DNA of 27,804 nt from DASVEE01 sp036399695 (GTDB lineage Bacteria > Acidobacteriota > Thermoanaerobaculia > Gp7-AA8), in the NCBI GenBank assembly GCA_036399695.1, contig DASWMP010000180.1, forward strand, positions 1 to 27,804, in the 5' to 3' direction. A program made the translations under genes and the position numbers. The notes beneath the pieces are model-generated. The model did no database searches. It worked only from the letters and a program-made list of their open reading frames with translations, and was not told the DNA's origin. Each line of letters begins with the position of its first letter. The first letter of the stretch is position 1. Positions 1-7,797 of this stretch are shown one piece after another.

Positions 1-183
1 CGCCGATTGATCGCCTGGCTCGGGTGGCATGAGGGACTGGTCACGCTCCGAAGTATCGCCGCCGCGCTACGGCTGCGAAGCGAAGGGCATGTATCGAACA
101 TGATCCGACGCTGTGAGTACGAATTCGGCCAGAACGCGACGCTCCTCAGCCACCTCGACGCGGCGCTGGTCGCGTTAAGGTAA
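1..183 (+). CDS. C-terminal end of probable REP-associated tyrosine transposase (partial)
   Basis: Frame 1 is open from the window edge to TAA at 181-183 and gives 60 residues. The segment holds a helix-turn-helix-like stretch, LRSIAAALRLRSEGHVSNMI, followed by RRCEYEF. This resembles the DnaA-C-like helix-turn-helix found after the Y1 (HUH) nuclease domain in many REP-associated tyrosine transposases (RAYTs); that is family knowledge recalled from memory. The catalytic HUH and Tyr residues lie upstream of the window and cannot be seen. RAYTs cut and spread short palindromic repeats, which fits the repeat-rich DNA just downstream and elsewhere in the window. It could instead be another DnaA-type DNA-binding protein. 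The open frame is certain; the family call is moderate. Confidence 0.55.
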   Translation, partial: RRLIAWLGWHEGLVTLRSIAAALRLRSEGHVSNMIRRCEYEFGQNATLLSHLDAALVALR

Positions 184-420
184 GCGGACAACCTCGATCA
201 CCGCACCTTCGGCCCTTCATTACCGCCGCGCGCCGCTCGCGCACAGAGTGCCAACCACTTCTGTCAGGCTCAGCTCGAAGCCGTAGTGTTCGGCAGCGAA
301 TAAGCACTGGCGCCGTGTTTCGTGCGTGACCTACCCCGTTCGCGTCAGCGAACTCGTCCCCCTAGTAGCAGCTGGCAACGCTATGAATAGGGAGCGCCGA
401 CTCCTCGCGTGTGAGAAAAC
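184..420. other. Gap without recognisable gene between transposase end and repeat array
   Basis: No convincing reading frame or RNA gene is seen on either strand. A short minus-strand open stretch (about 225-325) reads somewhat protein-like, but it is closed by an in-frame stop directly upstream and has no start codon, so it is at best a decayed remnant. The gap ends at the first GGTGTGGCCCC motif of the repeat array. Confidence 0.4.
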
Positions 421-799
421 GGGTGTGGCCCCTCCACGGCTCGGGTGTGGCCCCTCCACGGCTCCGTGAAAGAAAGGTGTGACCCTGGGAGCGGAACTCG
501 CGGTTAGGAGCGGAACTCGCGGTTATGAAAGAAAGGTGTGGCCCTCTAGCCGAATGACGTGAAAGAAAGGTGTGACCCCTGAAGCACTGAAGCACTGAAG
601 CAGGGCACGTATCAAAGAAGGGTGTGACCCTGAAGCCGCGGCTGTGTGAAAGAAAGGTGTGACCCCTGGGAGCGGAACTCGCGGTGATGAAAGAAAGGTG
701 TGGCCCTCCAGCCGAATGACGTGAAAGAAAGGTGTGACCCTGAAGCAAGGCATTCTCTGAAGCGCTGAAGCAGGCACGTATCAAAGAAAGGTGTGACCC
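421..799 (+). repeat. Array of GAAAGAAAGGTGTGRCCC repeats, irregularly spaced
   Basis: Eight copies of an 18-bp core, all in the same orientation, start at 468, 527, 561, 613, 648, 689, 723 and 782. The start-to-start distances are 59, 34, 52, 35, 41, 34 and 59 bp. Two shortened copies, GGGTGTGGCCCC, stand at 421 and 443. Secondary words recur between cores: GGAGCGGAACTCGCGGT (three times), AGCCGAATGACGT (twice), GCACGTATCAAAGAA (twice) and TGAAGCAC runs. The block at about 468-640 is largely duplicated at 648-810. Spacing is irregular and spacers are themselves repeats, so this is not CRISPR. Proximity to the RAYT-like end suggests a transposase-spread repeat, but the link is inferred. Confidence 0.8.
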
Positions 800-833
800 T
801 GAAGCCGAATGCATTCTGGACGGCTGAAACAGT

Positions 834-858
834 GATGCCCGGCACCGGGCCGGGCATC
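834..858 (-). terminator. Hairpin downstream of the discoidin-domain gene, possible terminator
   Basis: A perfect 9-bp inverted repeat, GATGCCCGG (834-842) and CCGGGCATC (850-858), encloses a 7-nt loop. It lies 26 nt past the stop codon of the minus-strand gene ending at 884. No clear U-run follows on the minus strand, so it may be a weak terminator or a 3' stabiliser. Confidence 0.5.
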
Positions 859-883
859 GCAGGACAACTTCAGAAACTCACGA

Positions 884-2860
884 TCAGTAGACTTCCAGCT
901 CGTTGATGCGGGTGAAGCCTGGCTGGTGGGTCGGGCCGCTGAGGGTGAGGATGCGCACGATGCGCGCGCTCACCGGGCCGAATGTGGACGTCACCTGCAG
1001 CGCGGTGTTGTTGCGCACCTGCGCGACCGTGACCCAGCCGGTGGGCGTGAAGTACTGCACGTCGTAGTCGCGCAGCGCATAGCCGCTCGAGGTGTAGAGC
1101 ACGACGCGGTTGAAGGTCTTGGTGACGCCGAAATCGAGTTGCAGCCACTGCGGCGGGTAGCCGCTGCCGTAGCCGGTGTTGCACCAGCTCGTGGCGCCGC
1201 CGAGGGCCGTGGAGCGGTCGCCGTCGTTCACGCGCTGCGGCGAGTAGCCGGAGTAGGTCGAGGACGCCGCCACCGTCGCGGCGCGGGCGAGGTTGTCGTC
1301 ACCGGTGTGGCCGTCGCCGCCGACGCTGCACAGCGTGAAGAAAAGAGCGCCGGTGCTGTACTCGGTGTACGTCGAGTCGTTGAAGTTCACGAGCGAGTAG
1401 CCGAGGTCGTTGTGAATGAACTGGTACGAGGCCTTGATGTCGAGCGTGACGGGCACCCCGAGGTACTGCTTGATCGCGGCACCGAGGCCGAGAGAGAGCT
1501 CGAGCTTCGGCCCGAAGTCTTCTTCCACCCACTTGTAGACCCACCAGTCGCCGAACGTTGCGCGGTCCCAGTTCACGAGCTTCGTTTCCGCGACGAAGTT
1601 GCTGCGGATCGTGTCCCGTTTGATGCGGCCCCAGTACTTGTTGCCGATCTCGATGCCGCCCTTGCCGACGACAATGGCGCGGGGCTCGACCTTGCCGCCC
1701 AGCCAGCTCTCGATGCCCGAGAGGTTCGGGATGCGGAACGTATTGATGTACTCGGCGCCGTTGTTGTTCCGGAGGCCGGTGGGGTTGCAGGCCAGCGATT
1801 CGGTACGGGCGACGAACGACTTCGCCTTCGCCGGCGTGCGTGAAGTCACGCCCATCGCGTCGAGCTGACGCACGGTCCGGAACGCCTCCGCATCCATCCC
1901 GACGCGCTCGTTGAGCGACAGGACCCACACCTCGTTCGACATCGCGTACGACTCGTCGACGTAGCCGATCAACGTGGCGTAGCCGCTGCCGTCGAACTGA
2001 TACGCCGGGACGGACTCGACGTTCGGATCGGGATCGATGACCACGACGGTCACGTTGCCGCTCGGGAAGTATTCGCCGTAATGCGGAATGTAGATCTGCG
2101 GGTAATAGGTCTCGCCGTTGACGTTGCCGAACGCGTTCACCTGCGAGACGAACGACTGCCATTCGGAGGAGTAGGGATCGACGGCGCCCCACGACTCGGC
2201 CTGCCAGATCACGTCGGAGAGCAGGACGTTGTCGTCACCGTCGAATTGCGCGGAGACGCCGTTGCGGACCACTGACTGGAAGTTCGGGTTCTGCGCGAAC
2301 GAGAGCAGCGGCGACGTCAGGTTCTGCAGCATGTACAGCGCCTGCGAGGTGTTCGGCGAGACGGAGTTCCAGGGGTTCGCCTTCTGGTCGTTGATCGAGG
2401 CCCAGAAGCGGGTGCCCGACGGGAGCGAGCCCGCTCCCCAGAACGTCCAGCCGCCTGCCTGCGAGAAGTCGCTGCCGTACCGGCCGTCGTGGAACTCGGC
2501 CATGCGCCAGCCTGCGCCGAACGCGTCGCTGCAGACGCGATCCGCGGCGGCGCGCGTGCTCAGGGTGACGCCCTGCACCGGCTCCGTAGCCTGCACCGAG
2601 CCGCGCAGCCAGCCGTTGTAGAAGTCGAACGTGATGCCGCCCGGCGCCGACAGTCCGTTGACGTTGACGCAGAGCACCGGCAGGTACTGATCGACGGTGG
2701 TGTCGCCCGAGTAGACGTTGCTCTGGCCATCGGCGCCGACGTGGACGTAACCGTTCTGCTGCCCGAGAACGGTCCAGGTCATGGCGCTGCTCATGTTCTG
2801 GGCGTGGGCAGCGGTGCTGAGGAAGAGAAGGAAAACGAACAGGTGGGAGATCCGACGCAT
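884..2860 (-). CDS. Secreted protein with C-terminal F5/8 type C (discoidin) domain
   Basis: The 658-residue product starts at ATG 2860 with a classical signal peptide (Arg-rich start, hydrophobic FVFLLFLS, cleavage near AHA-Q at residues 20-22). Residues about 522-658 form a discoidin/F5-8C fold as judged by the ASSTYSGYSPQRVNDGD start, PQWLQLDFG, and the final RINELEVY strand. Such domains bind carbohydrate or phospholipid. The long N-terminal and middle part (about 25-520) is not recognised; it has Cys-containing aromatic stretches such as GTRFWASINDQKANPWN and no visible catalytic motif. The protein is likely exported and attached to surface or extracellular glycan. The sigma/anti-sigma pair ending 104 nt upstream on the same strand may control it. 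An alternative is a scaffold or adhesin without enzyme activity. Confidence 0.8.
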   Translation of the reverse strand: MRRISHLFVFLLFLSTAAHAQNMSSAMTWTVLGQQNGYVHVGADGQSNVYSGDTTVDQYLPVLCVNVNGLSAPGGITFDFYNGWLRGSVQATEPVQGVTLSTRAAADRVCSDAFGAGWRMAEFHDGRYGSDFSQAGGWTFWGAGSLPSGTRFWASINDQKANPWNSVSPNTSQALYMLQNLTSPLLSFAQNPNFQSVVRNGVSAQFDGDDNVLLSDVIWQAESWGAVDPYSSEWQSFVSQVNAFGNVNGETYYPQIYIPHYGEYFPSGNVTVVVIDPDPNVESVPAYQFDGSGYATLIGYVDESYAMSNEVWVLSLNERVGMDAEAFRTVRQLDAMGVTSRTPAKAKSFVARTESLACNPTGLRNNNGAEYINTFRIPNLSGIESWLGGKVEPRAIVVGKGGIEIGNKYWGRIKRDTIRSNFVAETKLVNWDRATFGDWWVYKWVEEDFGPKLELSLGLGAAIKQYLGVPVTLDIKASYQFIHNDLGYSLVNFNDSTYTEYSTGALFFTLCSVGGDGHTGDDNLARAATVAASSTYSGYSPQRVNDGDRSTALGGATSWCNTGYGSGYPPQWLQLDFGVTKTFNRVVLYTSSGYALRDYDVQYFTPTGWVTVAQVRNNTALQVTSTFGPVSARIVRILTLSGPTHQPGFTRINELEVY

Positions 2861-2963
2861 TGCTTTCTGCCTCCAGTGAAGTCGAGCGGCGGTTCGTGGA
2901 TTTGCCGCTTCTACGTACCAGTGGCAGTGGAGCGAAAAGTATTACAGCGATTTTTGCGTGAGG

Positions 2964-3242
2964 TCAGCGGCGGTCCGTGGCGCGTGCGAGCTGGCGTGCG
3001 AAGTCGAGCCGCTGCCGCTGTTCGGGCGTGCTGGCGAACCGCTCCTCGAAGCGCACGCACTCCTCCTCGGTGAGCTCCCCCCGCACGTACGCGTCGATCA
3101 GATCATCCGCGGCGGCGAGGACGCGCCCCTGCAGCGTTGCGTCGAGGAAGCAGGCTTCCTGCAGCCGCGCATGTTCGGCTTCGGGTAACTCGCCGAGCAG
3201 GAATTGCCTCAGCAGGTCATCGTCGTCTGTCGTGACTTCCAC
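2964..3242 (-). CDS. Small anti-sigma-like protein, no membrane segment
   Basis: A 92-residue acidic protein begins at ATG 3242 and overlaps the end of the sigma gene by 26 nt, which implies translational coupling. It contains two related halves: LLRQFLLGELPEAEHARLQE at about 10-29 and LIDAYVRGELTEEECVRFEE at about 48-67. This GEL(P/S/T)E(A/E)E module is familiar as the cytoplasmic N-terminus of putative anti-sigma factors in Acidobacteriota, where a transmembrane helix normally follows. Here the protein stops at ATDRR with no hydrophobic segment and no HxxxCxxC zinc motif. Position next to an ECF sigma gene supports an anti-sigma role; a soluble anti-sigma, or a truncated one that lost its sensor half, are both possible. 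Confidence 0.7.
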   Translation of the reverse strand: MEVTTDDDDLLRQFLLGELPEAEHARLQEACFLDATLQGRVLAAADDLIDAYVRGELTEEECVRFEERFASTPEQRQRLDFARQLARATDRR

Positions 3243-3840
3243 ACACGGCTCCGGCGAGGCGCTTCGCGACGCAGTTTTCGAGCTGCGTCCTGATGCGATG
3301 CGCGCGCACCCGCAGGGCGTTCAGATCCATTCCGAGCGACGCCGCCAACTCGCGTCGCGCTTCGATCTTCGCCCCCCGCTCGCCTGAGTAGTACTTCAGA
3401 ATCAGCTCGCGGTTTGCCGGGGTGAGCATCGCCAGGCATTGCTCGAAACACTGTTGCTGCCTCTCGGCATCATCATGCTCCAGTCGCGGCTCGAATGCAT
3501 CCTCGGACGTGGCTCGTACCGCACGCAGCGCCTCTTCCTGCCGGCTCGACTTCTTCCGCGCTTCGAGCAGCAGGAGGCGGGCGACGCCGTGAACGTAGGC
3601 CGGCAGGTTCTCGATCCGTTCCCCTTCCTCCACCTTGCGGAGCACCCGGTCCAGCACCTCGTCCGCCTGCTCCTCCGGCTCGCGGACGCACTGCCATCGG
3701 AAAAAATTTACCAGCCGGCCGTGGAGGTCGCGATAGCGCGCCGCGGCCAGTTCGCGGTCGGAATCGAGCGAGGTCAATAGCCGGTCGAATGCCGTGACGG
3801 GAGCGATGGGTTCAGACGCATCGAGGTTGAGCTGGAGCAT
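3217..3840 (-). CDS. ECF-type RNA polymerase sigma factor
   Basis: ATG 3840 is preferred because AGGG stands 7 nt upstream; the frame stays open to a TTG at 3903, but those extra residues (PGGGPAAVPRRAE) look non-native. The 207-residue protein has a region-2-like segment (RYRDLHGRLVNFFRWQC through LPAYVHGVARLLLLEARKK, about 35-97) and a region-4-like segment (CLAMLTPANRELILKYYSGE through NALRVRAHRIRTQLENC, about 135-193) with a helix-turn-helix around RRELAASLGMDLNALRVRAH. No region 3 is present, as in ECF sigmas. It overlaps the anti-sigma-like gene, and the next gene downstream is the secreted discoidin-domain protein, a plausible regulon member. The ECF subgroup cannot be told by eye. Confidence 0.85.
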   Translation of the reverse strand: MLQLNLDASEPIAPVTAFDRLLTSLDSDRELAAARYRDLHGRLVNFFRWQCVREPEEQADEVLDRVLRKVEEGERIENLPAYVHGVARLLLLEARKKSSRQEEALRAVRATSEDAFEPRLEHDDAERQQQCFEQCLAMLTPANRELILKYYSGERGAKIEARRELAASLGMDLNALRVRAHRIRTQLENCVAKRLAGAVCGSHDRRR

Positions 3841-3966
3841 CGAAGCACCCTGCGAATCGATCTCGGCGCGGCGCGGAACCGCCGCAGGCCCGCCACCGGG
3901 CAATGCGAATGATTCGCCAATTTCGGGTGGTAGTAAGTCACTCGCGACGCACGGAAAGAAATGACA

Positions 3967-5763
3967 CTAGTGCGGGACCAGCTCCTCGCCCGGGTTGACG
4001 TACTGGTCCGTTTCGAAGTTGTACTGGCGGTCGTACAACTGACGGTAGCGGCCGTTCAGGGCCAGCAGTTCCGGGTGGGTGCCGCGCTCGACGATCTCGC
4101 CCTCTTCGAGCACCAGGATCTGGTCGGCGCCACGGATCGTGGAGAGGCGGTGGGCGATCACGAACGTCGTGCGGCCGCGGCGGAGGGCGCGCAGGCCGTC
4201 CTGGATCTTCGCCTCGCTCTCGCTGTCGAGACTGGACGTGGCCTCGTCGAGAATGAGGATCGACGGGCTGGCCAGGATGGCGCGGGCGATGGCGATGCGT
4301 TGGCGCTGGCCGCCGGAGAGCTTGATGCCCCGCTCGCCGATGATGGAGTCGTACCCCAGCTCGAGCGGCTCGACGAACTCGTCGACGTGGGCGATGCGCG
4401 CCACCTCGAGCATCTCTTCGCGCGTGGCGCCGGGGCGGCCGTAGCGGATGTTCTCGGCGACGGTGCCGTCGAAGAGGAAGTTGTCCTGCAGGACGATGCC
4501 GATCTTGCCGCGGTAGTCGTAGAGACTCAGCGAGCCGAGGTCGCGGCCGTCGATGAGGATGCGTCCCTCGGTCGGGCGGTTGAACGTCATGACCAGCGAG
4601 ATGAGCGTGCTCTTGCCTGAGCCGCTGGAGCCGACGAGAGCCGTCGTCGTACGCGCCGGAGCGGTGAAGGAGATGTGCTTCAGGACCGGGACGCCGGGGG
4701 TGTACTCGAACGAGACGTCCTCGAATTTCACGTCGCCGTGGACCACCGCGATCGGCTCGCGCGTCGCCTCGTCGTCCTGCTCGGTCGGCACCCGCATGAT
4801 CTCGCGGATGCGATCGAGTCCGGCGAAAGCCTCGGTGATCTGCGTGCCGATGGAGGCGATGTTCACCAGCGGCAGCGCGAGCAGGCCGGTGAAGAAGACG
4901 TACATCACGAAGTCGCCGAGCGTCATGGAGCCGCGCACGATGGCCCGGCCGCCGATCATGATCATCGTCACGCCGACGGTGCCGAAGATCAGCGCCGCGA
5001 ACGACGAGCCGGCGGAGACGGCGGTGATGGTCTTGGCCACGTTGCGGAACAACCTGTGGACGCCCTTCGTGAAGACGATGTCCTCGCGCTTTTCGGTCGT
5101 GTAGGCCTTCACCACGCGGATGCCGCCGAGGCTTTCGCCGAGACGGCCCGTGACCTGCGCGTTGATCTCGCCACGCTGCCGGAAGAGCGGGCGCACTTTG
5201 GTGAACGCGTACGCGATCCCGAGGCCGAAGACGGCCAGCGTCGTCATCGTGATGAGCGTGAGCGCCCAATTCAGGTAGAAGAGGACGAACATCGCCAGGA
5301 TGGCCGTGACGATGCTGCCGATGAGCTGCACGAGCCCGGTGCCGACGATGTTCCGGATGCCCTCGGCGTCGGTCATGATCCGGGAGATGAGGACGCCGGA
5401 CTTGGTGGAGTCGAAGTAGGAGGTCGGCAGGCGGAGGACGTGCTCCTCGACGCGCTGGCGTAGCTCGGTGATGGCGCGCTGCGCGGCGACGCCGAGGATC
5501 TGGGACAACGAGAAGGAGGTGACGGCCTGGATGAGCGTGGCGCCGAACGCCGCCGCCGCGAGCAGCGGCAGCAGCTCGTGCCGCCCTTTGCCGATGACGT
5601 CGTCGATGACGTACTTGGACGTGGCCGGCAGGACGAGACTGGCCAGACGGCTGACGAGCATCAGCGCCAATCCGAGGGAGAGGCGTCCGCGGCGAGCCCA
5701 GATCAGCTCCTTCGCTTCACGCCAGACTTCGTCGACCTTGATCTTCTTCTTTTCGGGCTTCAC
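3967..5763 (-). CDS. ABC exporter, fused permease and ATPase (MsbA/MDR-like)
   Basis: The 598-residue half-transporter starts at GTG 5763; nearby ATGs are out of frame. The N-terminal half (about 25-320) has six hydrophobic segments of an ABC type-IV exporter, including RLSLGLALMLVSRLASLVL. The nucleotide-binding domain covers about 338-580 and has Walker A GSSGSGKST near 377-385, Q-loop VLQDNFLF, signature LSGGQ near 481, Walker B ILILDE near 502 and H-loop IAHR. All catalytic elements are intact. Exporters of this type move lipids, lipid A-linked glycans, drugs or peptides; the substrate cannot be told from sequence. It works as a homodimer or with another half-transporter. It is followed by the divergently regulated-looking sigma gene 126 nt downstream on the same strand. 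Confidence 0.92.
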   Translation of the reverse strand: MKPEKKKIKVDEVWREAKELIWARRGRLSLGLALMLVSRLASLVLPATSKYVIDDVIGKGRHELLPLLAAAAFGATLIQAVTSFSLSQILGVAAQRAITELRQRVEEHVLRLPTSYFDSTKSGVLISRIMTDAEGIRNIVGTGLVQLIGSIVTAILAMFVLFYLNWALTLITMTTLAVFGLGIAYAFTKVRPLFRQRGEINAQVTGRLGESLGGIRVVKAYTTEKREDIVFTKGVHRLFRNVAKTITAVSAGSSFAALIFGTVGVTMIMIGGRAIVRGSMTLGDFVMYVFFTGLLALPLVNIASIGTQITEAFAGLDRIREIMRVPTEQDDEATREPIAVVHGDVKFEDVSFEYTPGVPVLKHISFTAPARTTTALVGSSGSGKSTLISLVMTFNRPTEGRILIDGRDLGSLSLYDYRGKIGIVLQDNFLFDGTVAENIRYGRPGATREEMLEVARIAHVDEFVEPLELGYDSIIGERGIKLSGGQRQRIAIARAILASPSILILDEATSSLDSESEAKIQDGLRALRRGRTTFVIAHRLSTIRGADQILVLEEGEIVERGTHPELLALNGRYRQLYDRQYNFETDQYVNPGEELVPH

Positions 5764-5781
5764 CGCCAGCCATCATATGCC

Positions 5782-6060
5782 TCAGCGCTCATGACCCACG
5801 CCGCCGTTGTAGGACGGAGGGTCGCTGGCGGGGAAGGATTCGTCGATGGCTTCATCGACGCGCTCATCGTCGGTGAGCGGGTGGTCGGGGATGGGTCTGT
5901 CGGTGCCATCGAGGCTGCCGCCCCGTTCTTCCTGCCAGTCTTTGCGTGGGGGCTCGGCCATGCGGTGGGTGGGATGCAAGATTTTGCCCCACGAGGTATC
6001 GGCGCACTCTGTGGCGTCTGGCAGCTCGTAGCCGCCGAGGAGCTCCGTAAGCTTGCGCAT
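5782..6060 (-). CDS. Small acidic protein with SFPASDPPS C-terminal motif
   Basis: About 92 residues from ATG 6060. The frame is open to a TTG at 6120, but the strong terminator hairpin at 6130-6151 would then leave no room for a promoter, so the ATG is preferred; neither start has a good ribosome binding site. The C-terminal part, DERVDEAIDESFPASDPPSY, matches a motif known from small uncharacterised bacterial proteins (VDEAxxxSFPASDPPS). The protein is hydrophilic, Asp/Pro-rich, without signal peptide or membrane segment, and is probably partly disordered. Function is unknown. It lies 18 nt upstream of the ABC exporter start and may be co-transcribed with it. Confidence 0.6.
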   Translation of the reverse strand: MRKLTELLGGYELPDATECADTSWGKILHPTHRMAEPPRKDWQEERGGSLDGTDRPIPDHPLTDDERVDEAIDESFPASDPPSYNGGVGHER

Positions 6061-6123
6061 GGAGGCAAGCGGCGCAACCCTCTGGACGATCGCCCTCTGA
6101 TCCGCGGCGTCGCGCGGCAAACG

Positions 6124-6155
6124 AAAAAAGGAGCCGGTGCGAGCCGGCTCCTTTT
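6124..6155 (-). terminator. Rho-independent terminator
   Basis: A perfect 8-bp stem, GGAGCCGG (6130-6137) and CCGGCTCC (6144-6151), with a TGCGAG loop is flanked by A6 (6124-6129) and T4 (6152-6155). Read on the minus strand it is a GC-rich hairpin followed by six U residues, 27 nt after the metalloprotease stop. It could also act in the plus direction with four U residues. Confidence 0.92.
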
Positions 6156-6177
6156 GCTTCCTTGATCGGTGTCGCTG

Positions 6178-7020
6178 CTACTCGCGGAACGTCACCCAGG
6201 CGGTCTGCATGCGGTCCGTCTGCCCCTGCGTGAACTCGAAGTAGCAGGCGTCGTAGGTGTAGTCCATGAAGTTGTGGATCGGATCGACGCCAGCCTGCTT
6301 TCCGCTGACGCAGGTGTCGCGTCCGACCGGGCAGCCGGAGGCGGGGGAGCGCTCGGCGGCCGTGTCGGCGACGCCGTCGTTGAACGGCGTGCAGCCGTAC
6401 TGGAACGTGTGGTACAGGCCCAGCCAGTGGCCGACCTCGTGGGTCGCGGTGTAACCGAGGTTGAAGTTGGAGATCGCGCCGTTCGGGAGTGAGGCGTGGG
6501 CGACGATGACGCCGTCGTCGCTCGGATTGCCGGCATACCAGTTCGGGAATGTCGCCCAGCCGAGATAGCCGGCGCCTTCGACCGTGTAGATGTTCAGCGT
6601 CCCGGCGCCACCGCGGCGGAGGGCCGCTTTCGCCTGCGCTTCGGCCGCGCTGCTGATGCCCATGTTGAACCAGGCGGCGTTGCGGGTGCGCGTAATCCCG
6701 GCCAGATCAAAGGAGAAGCCCGTGAACGTACCGCCGAGCGCGCCGGCGAACGTCTGGTCGAGCACGCGGATCTGCTCGCGGATCGCGGTGTCCGGCAGTT
6801 CCCCGTTCTCGATTCCAGGGCCCTGGCTGATGACGTGGACCCACACCGGGATGCGCACCGCGTGGCCGCGGCCGGCATTGGCCTTCATCTGTTCATCAAT
6901 GGCAACGACCGTCGCTTCGTCCATCTGCCGTGTCGAGCAACGCCCGACCGGTTTCTCGGCGAAGGCCGAAGCGGTCAACAGTAACAACGTAAGGGTGGCA
7001 CACACGAGACGTCTGTTCAT
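6178..7020 (-). CDS. Secreted zinc metalloprotease, pappalysin/M43 type
   Basis: ATG 7020 is chosen because GGAGGAG lies 6 nt upstream; an in-frame ATG at 7038 would add six residues that include that site. The 280-residue product has a signal peptide (RRLVCATLTLLLLTASAFA). The zinc site HEVGHWLGLYH gives His194, Glu195, His198 and His204 in the metzincin pattern HExxHxxGxxH. The Met-turn is near NFMDYT (Met252). Cysteines at 210, 230, 237 and 259 probably form disulfides, as in M43 enzymes. It is expected to cleave extracellular or periplasmic proteins or peptides. Its length fits secreted bacterial M43 proteases lacking extra domains. The gene stands alone, ends at a strong terminator, and lies downstream of the histidine kinase gene with a 51-nt gap. 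Confidence 0.92.
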   Translation of the reverse strand: MNRRLVCATLTLLLLTASAFAEKPVGRCSTRQMDEATVVAIDEQMKANAGRGHAVRIPVWVHVISQGPGIENGELPDTAIREQIRVLDQTFAGALGGTFTGFSFDLAGITRTRNAAWFNMGISSAAEAQAKAALRRGGAGTLNIYTVEGAGYLGWATFPNWYAGNPSDDGVIVAHASLPNGAISNFNLGYTATHEVGHWLGLYHTFQYGCTPFNDGVADTAAERSPASGCPVGRDTCVSGKQAGVDPIHNFMDYTYDACYFEFTQGQTDRMQTAWVTFRE

Positions 7021-7071
7021 CGCGTTCTCCTCCGTCATGCGGGAAAGTAGATTGTAGTGAAGGGTGGAATT

Positions 7072-7797
7072 CTACATCACGGCCAGTTCGACCGTGATCT
7101 CCACGCCTCGCTCGCCGCGGATCGTGAATGTGGCGCCGATCTCAGCGGCACGCTCGCGCATGCCGCGCACGCCATATCGGCCGCGATCCACGCTGGTGCC
7201 GTCGAGGCCGACTCCGTCGTCCGCGATCCGCAACGTGACGAGGCCGGCGGGACGGAATGTCAGCACGATCTCGATGCGGCTCGCCTGTGCGTGCCGGAAG
7301 GCGTTCGTCAGCGCCTCCTGGGCGATGCGATAGAGATGGTTCTCTCGCGCATTGCCGAGGCGGTGCGCACGACCGCGCACAGTCACGTGCGCAGGGACCG
7401 GCGAAGACGCGGCAAGCAGCCGCAACGCGCTGACGAGATCGCGCCCGTTGAGCGCCTCGGCGCGCAGATCGCCGAGCGCGCGATGGGCGTCCGTCATTGT
7501 GAGTGCCACGAGCTCGCGTGCGCGGCCGAGGTGACGGCGGACGCGCTCCTCGTCGCCGAGCGTGGCCAGTGCGGTCTCGATCTGCAGCGCGGCGCCGCCG
7601 AGGCTCTGGCCAAGCGTGTCGTGCAGCTCGCGCGCGATCCGCTTCCGTTCCGCGAACGCGGCGGACTGGCGCATCTCGATCCGGCGCAGACGGTACCGGT
7701 CGACCAGCCAGACCACGCCCACGATTGCCAACGCGATCCACGTCACCAGGCAGAAAGGCGACATCGGCGGAAAGAAAGCGTCCGGGGAGGGGATCAT
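7072..7797 (-). CDS. NarL/LiaS-type sensor histidine kinase, short orphan form
   Basis: The likely start is ATG 7797, giving 241 residues. One transmembrane helix lies at about 15-33 (FCLVTWIALAIVGVVWLV). A HisKA_3 dimerisation domain follows with ERKRIARELHDTLGQ; His59 is the probable phosphorylation site. The HATPase_c domain shows the N-box around Asn165 (YRIAQEALTNAFRHAQ), the G1 box DDGVGL near 212 and GVRGMRERA. The segment before the His box resembles the C-terminal half of two-component regulators that normally carry a large beta-propeller/Y_Y_Y sensor; that sensor is absent, leaving about 14 residues outside the helix. No response-regulator gene is next to it. A longer in-frame start at 7854 adds only Arg-rich residues. 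It may be co-translated with a short upstream frame. Confidence 0.85.
   Translation of the reverse strand: MIPSPDAFFPPMSPFCLVTWIALAIVGVVWLVDRYRLRRIEMRQSAAFAERKRIARELHDTLGQSLGGAALQIETALATLGDEERVRRHLGRARELVALTMTDAHRALGDLRAEALNGRDLVSALRLLAASSPVPAHVTVRGRAHRLGNARENHLYRIAQEALTNAFRHAQASRIEIVLTFRPAGLVTLRIADDGVGLDGTSVDRGRYGVRGMRERAAEIGATFTIRGERGVEITVELAVM

Noticed and set aside
225..325. Possible remnant gene on the minus strand
   Set aside because: Some residues look protein-like, but there is an in-frame stop directly upstream and no start; too short to support.
421..799. CRISPR array
   Set aside because: Spacing is irregular (34-59 bp), spacers are themselves repeated, cores vary, and no cas gene is present.
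362..857. Overlapping minus-strand frames of 81-150 codons rich in GHTFLS/VTPFFH repeats
   Set aside because: They are translations of the 18-bp repeat array in three frames, with no ribosome site and no protein-like composition.
3938..5269. 443-codon minus-strand frame
   Set aside because: It is a shifted-frame shadow of the ABC exporter, which has intact Walker A, signature and Walker B motifs in the other frame; the shadow is Arg/His/Pro-rich without domains.
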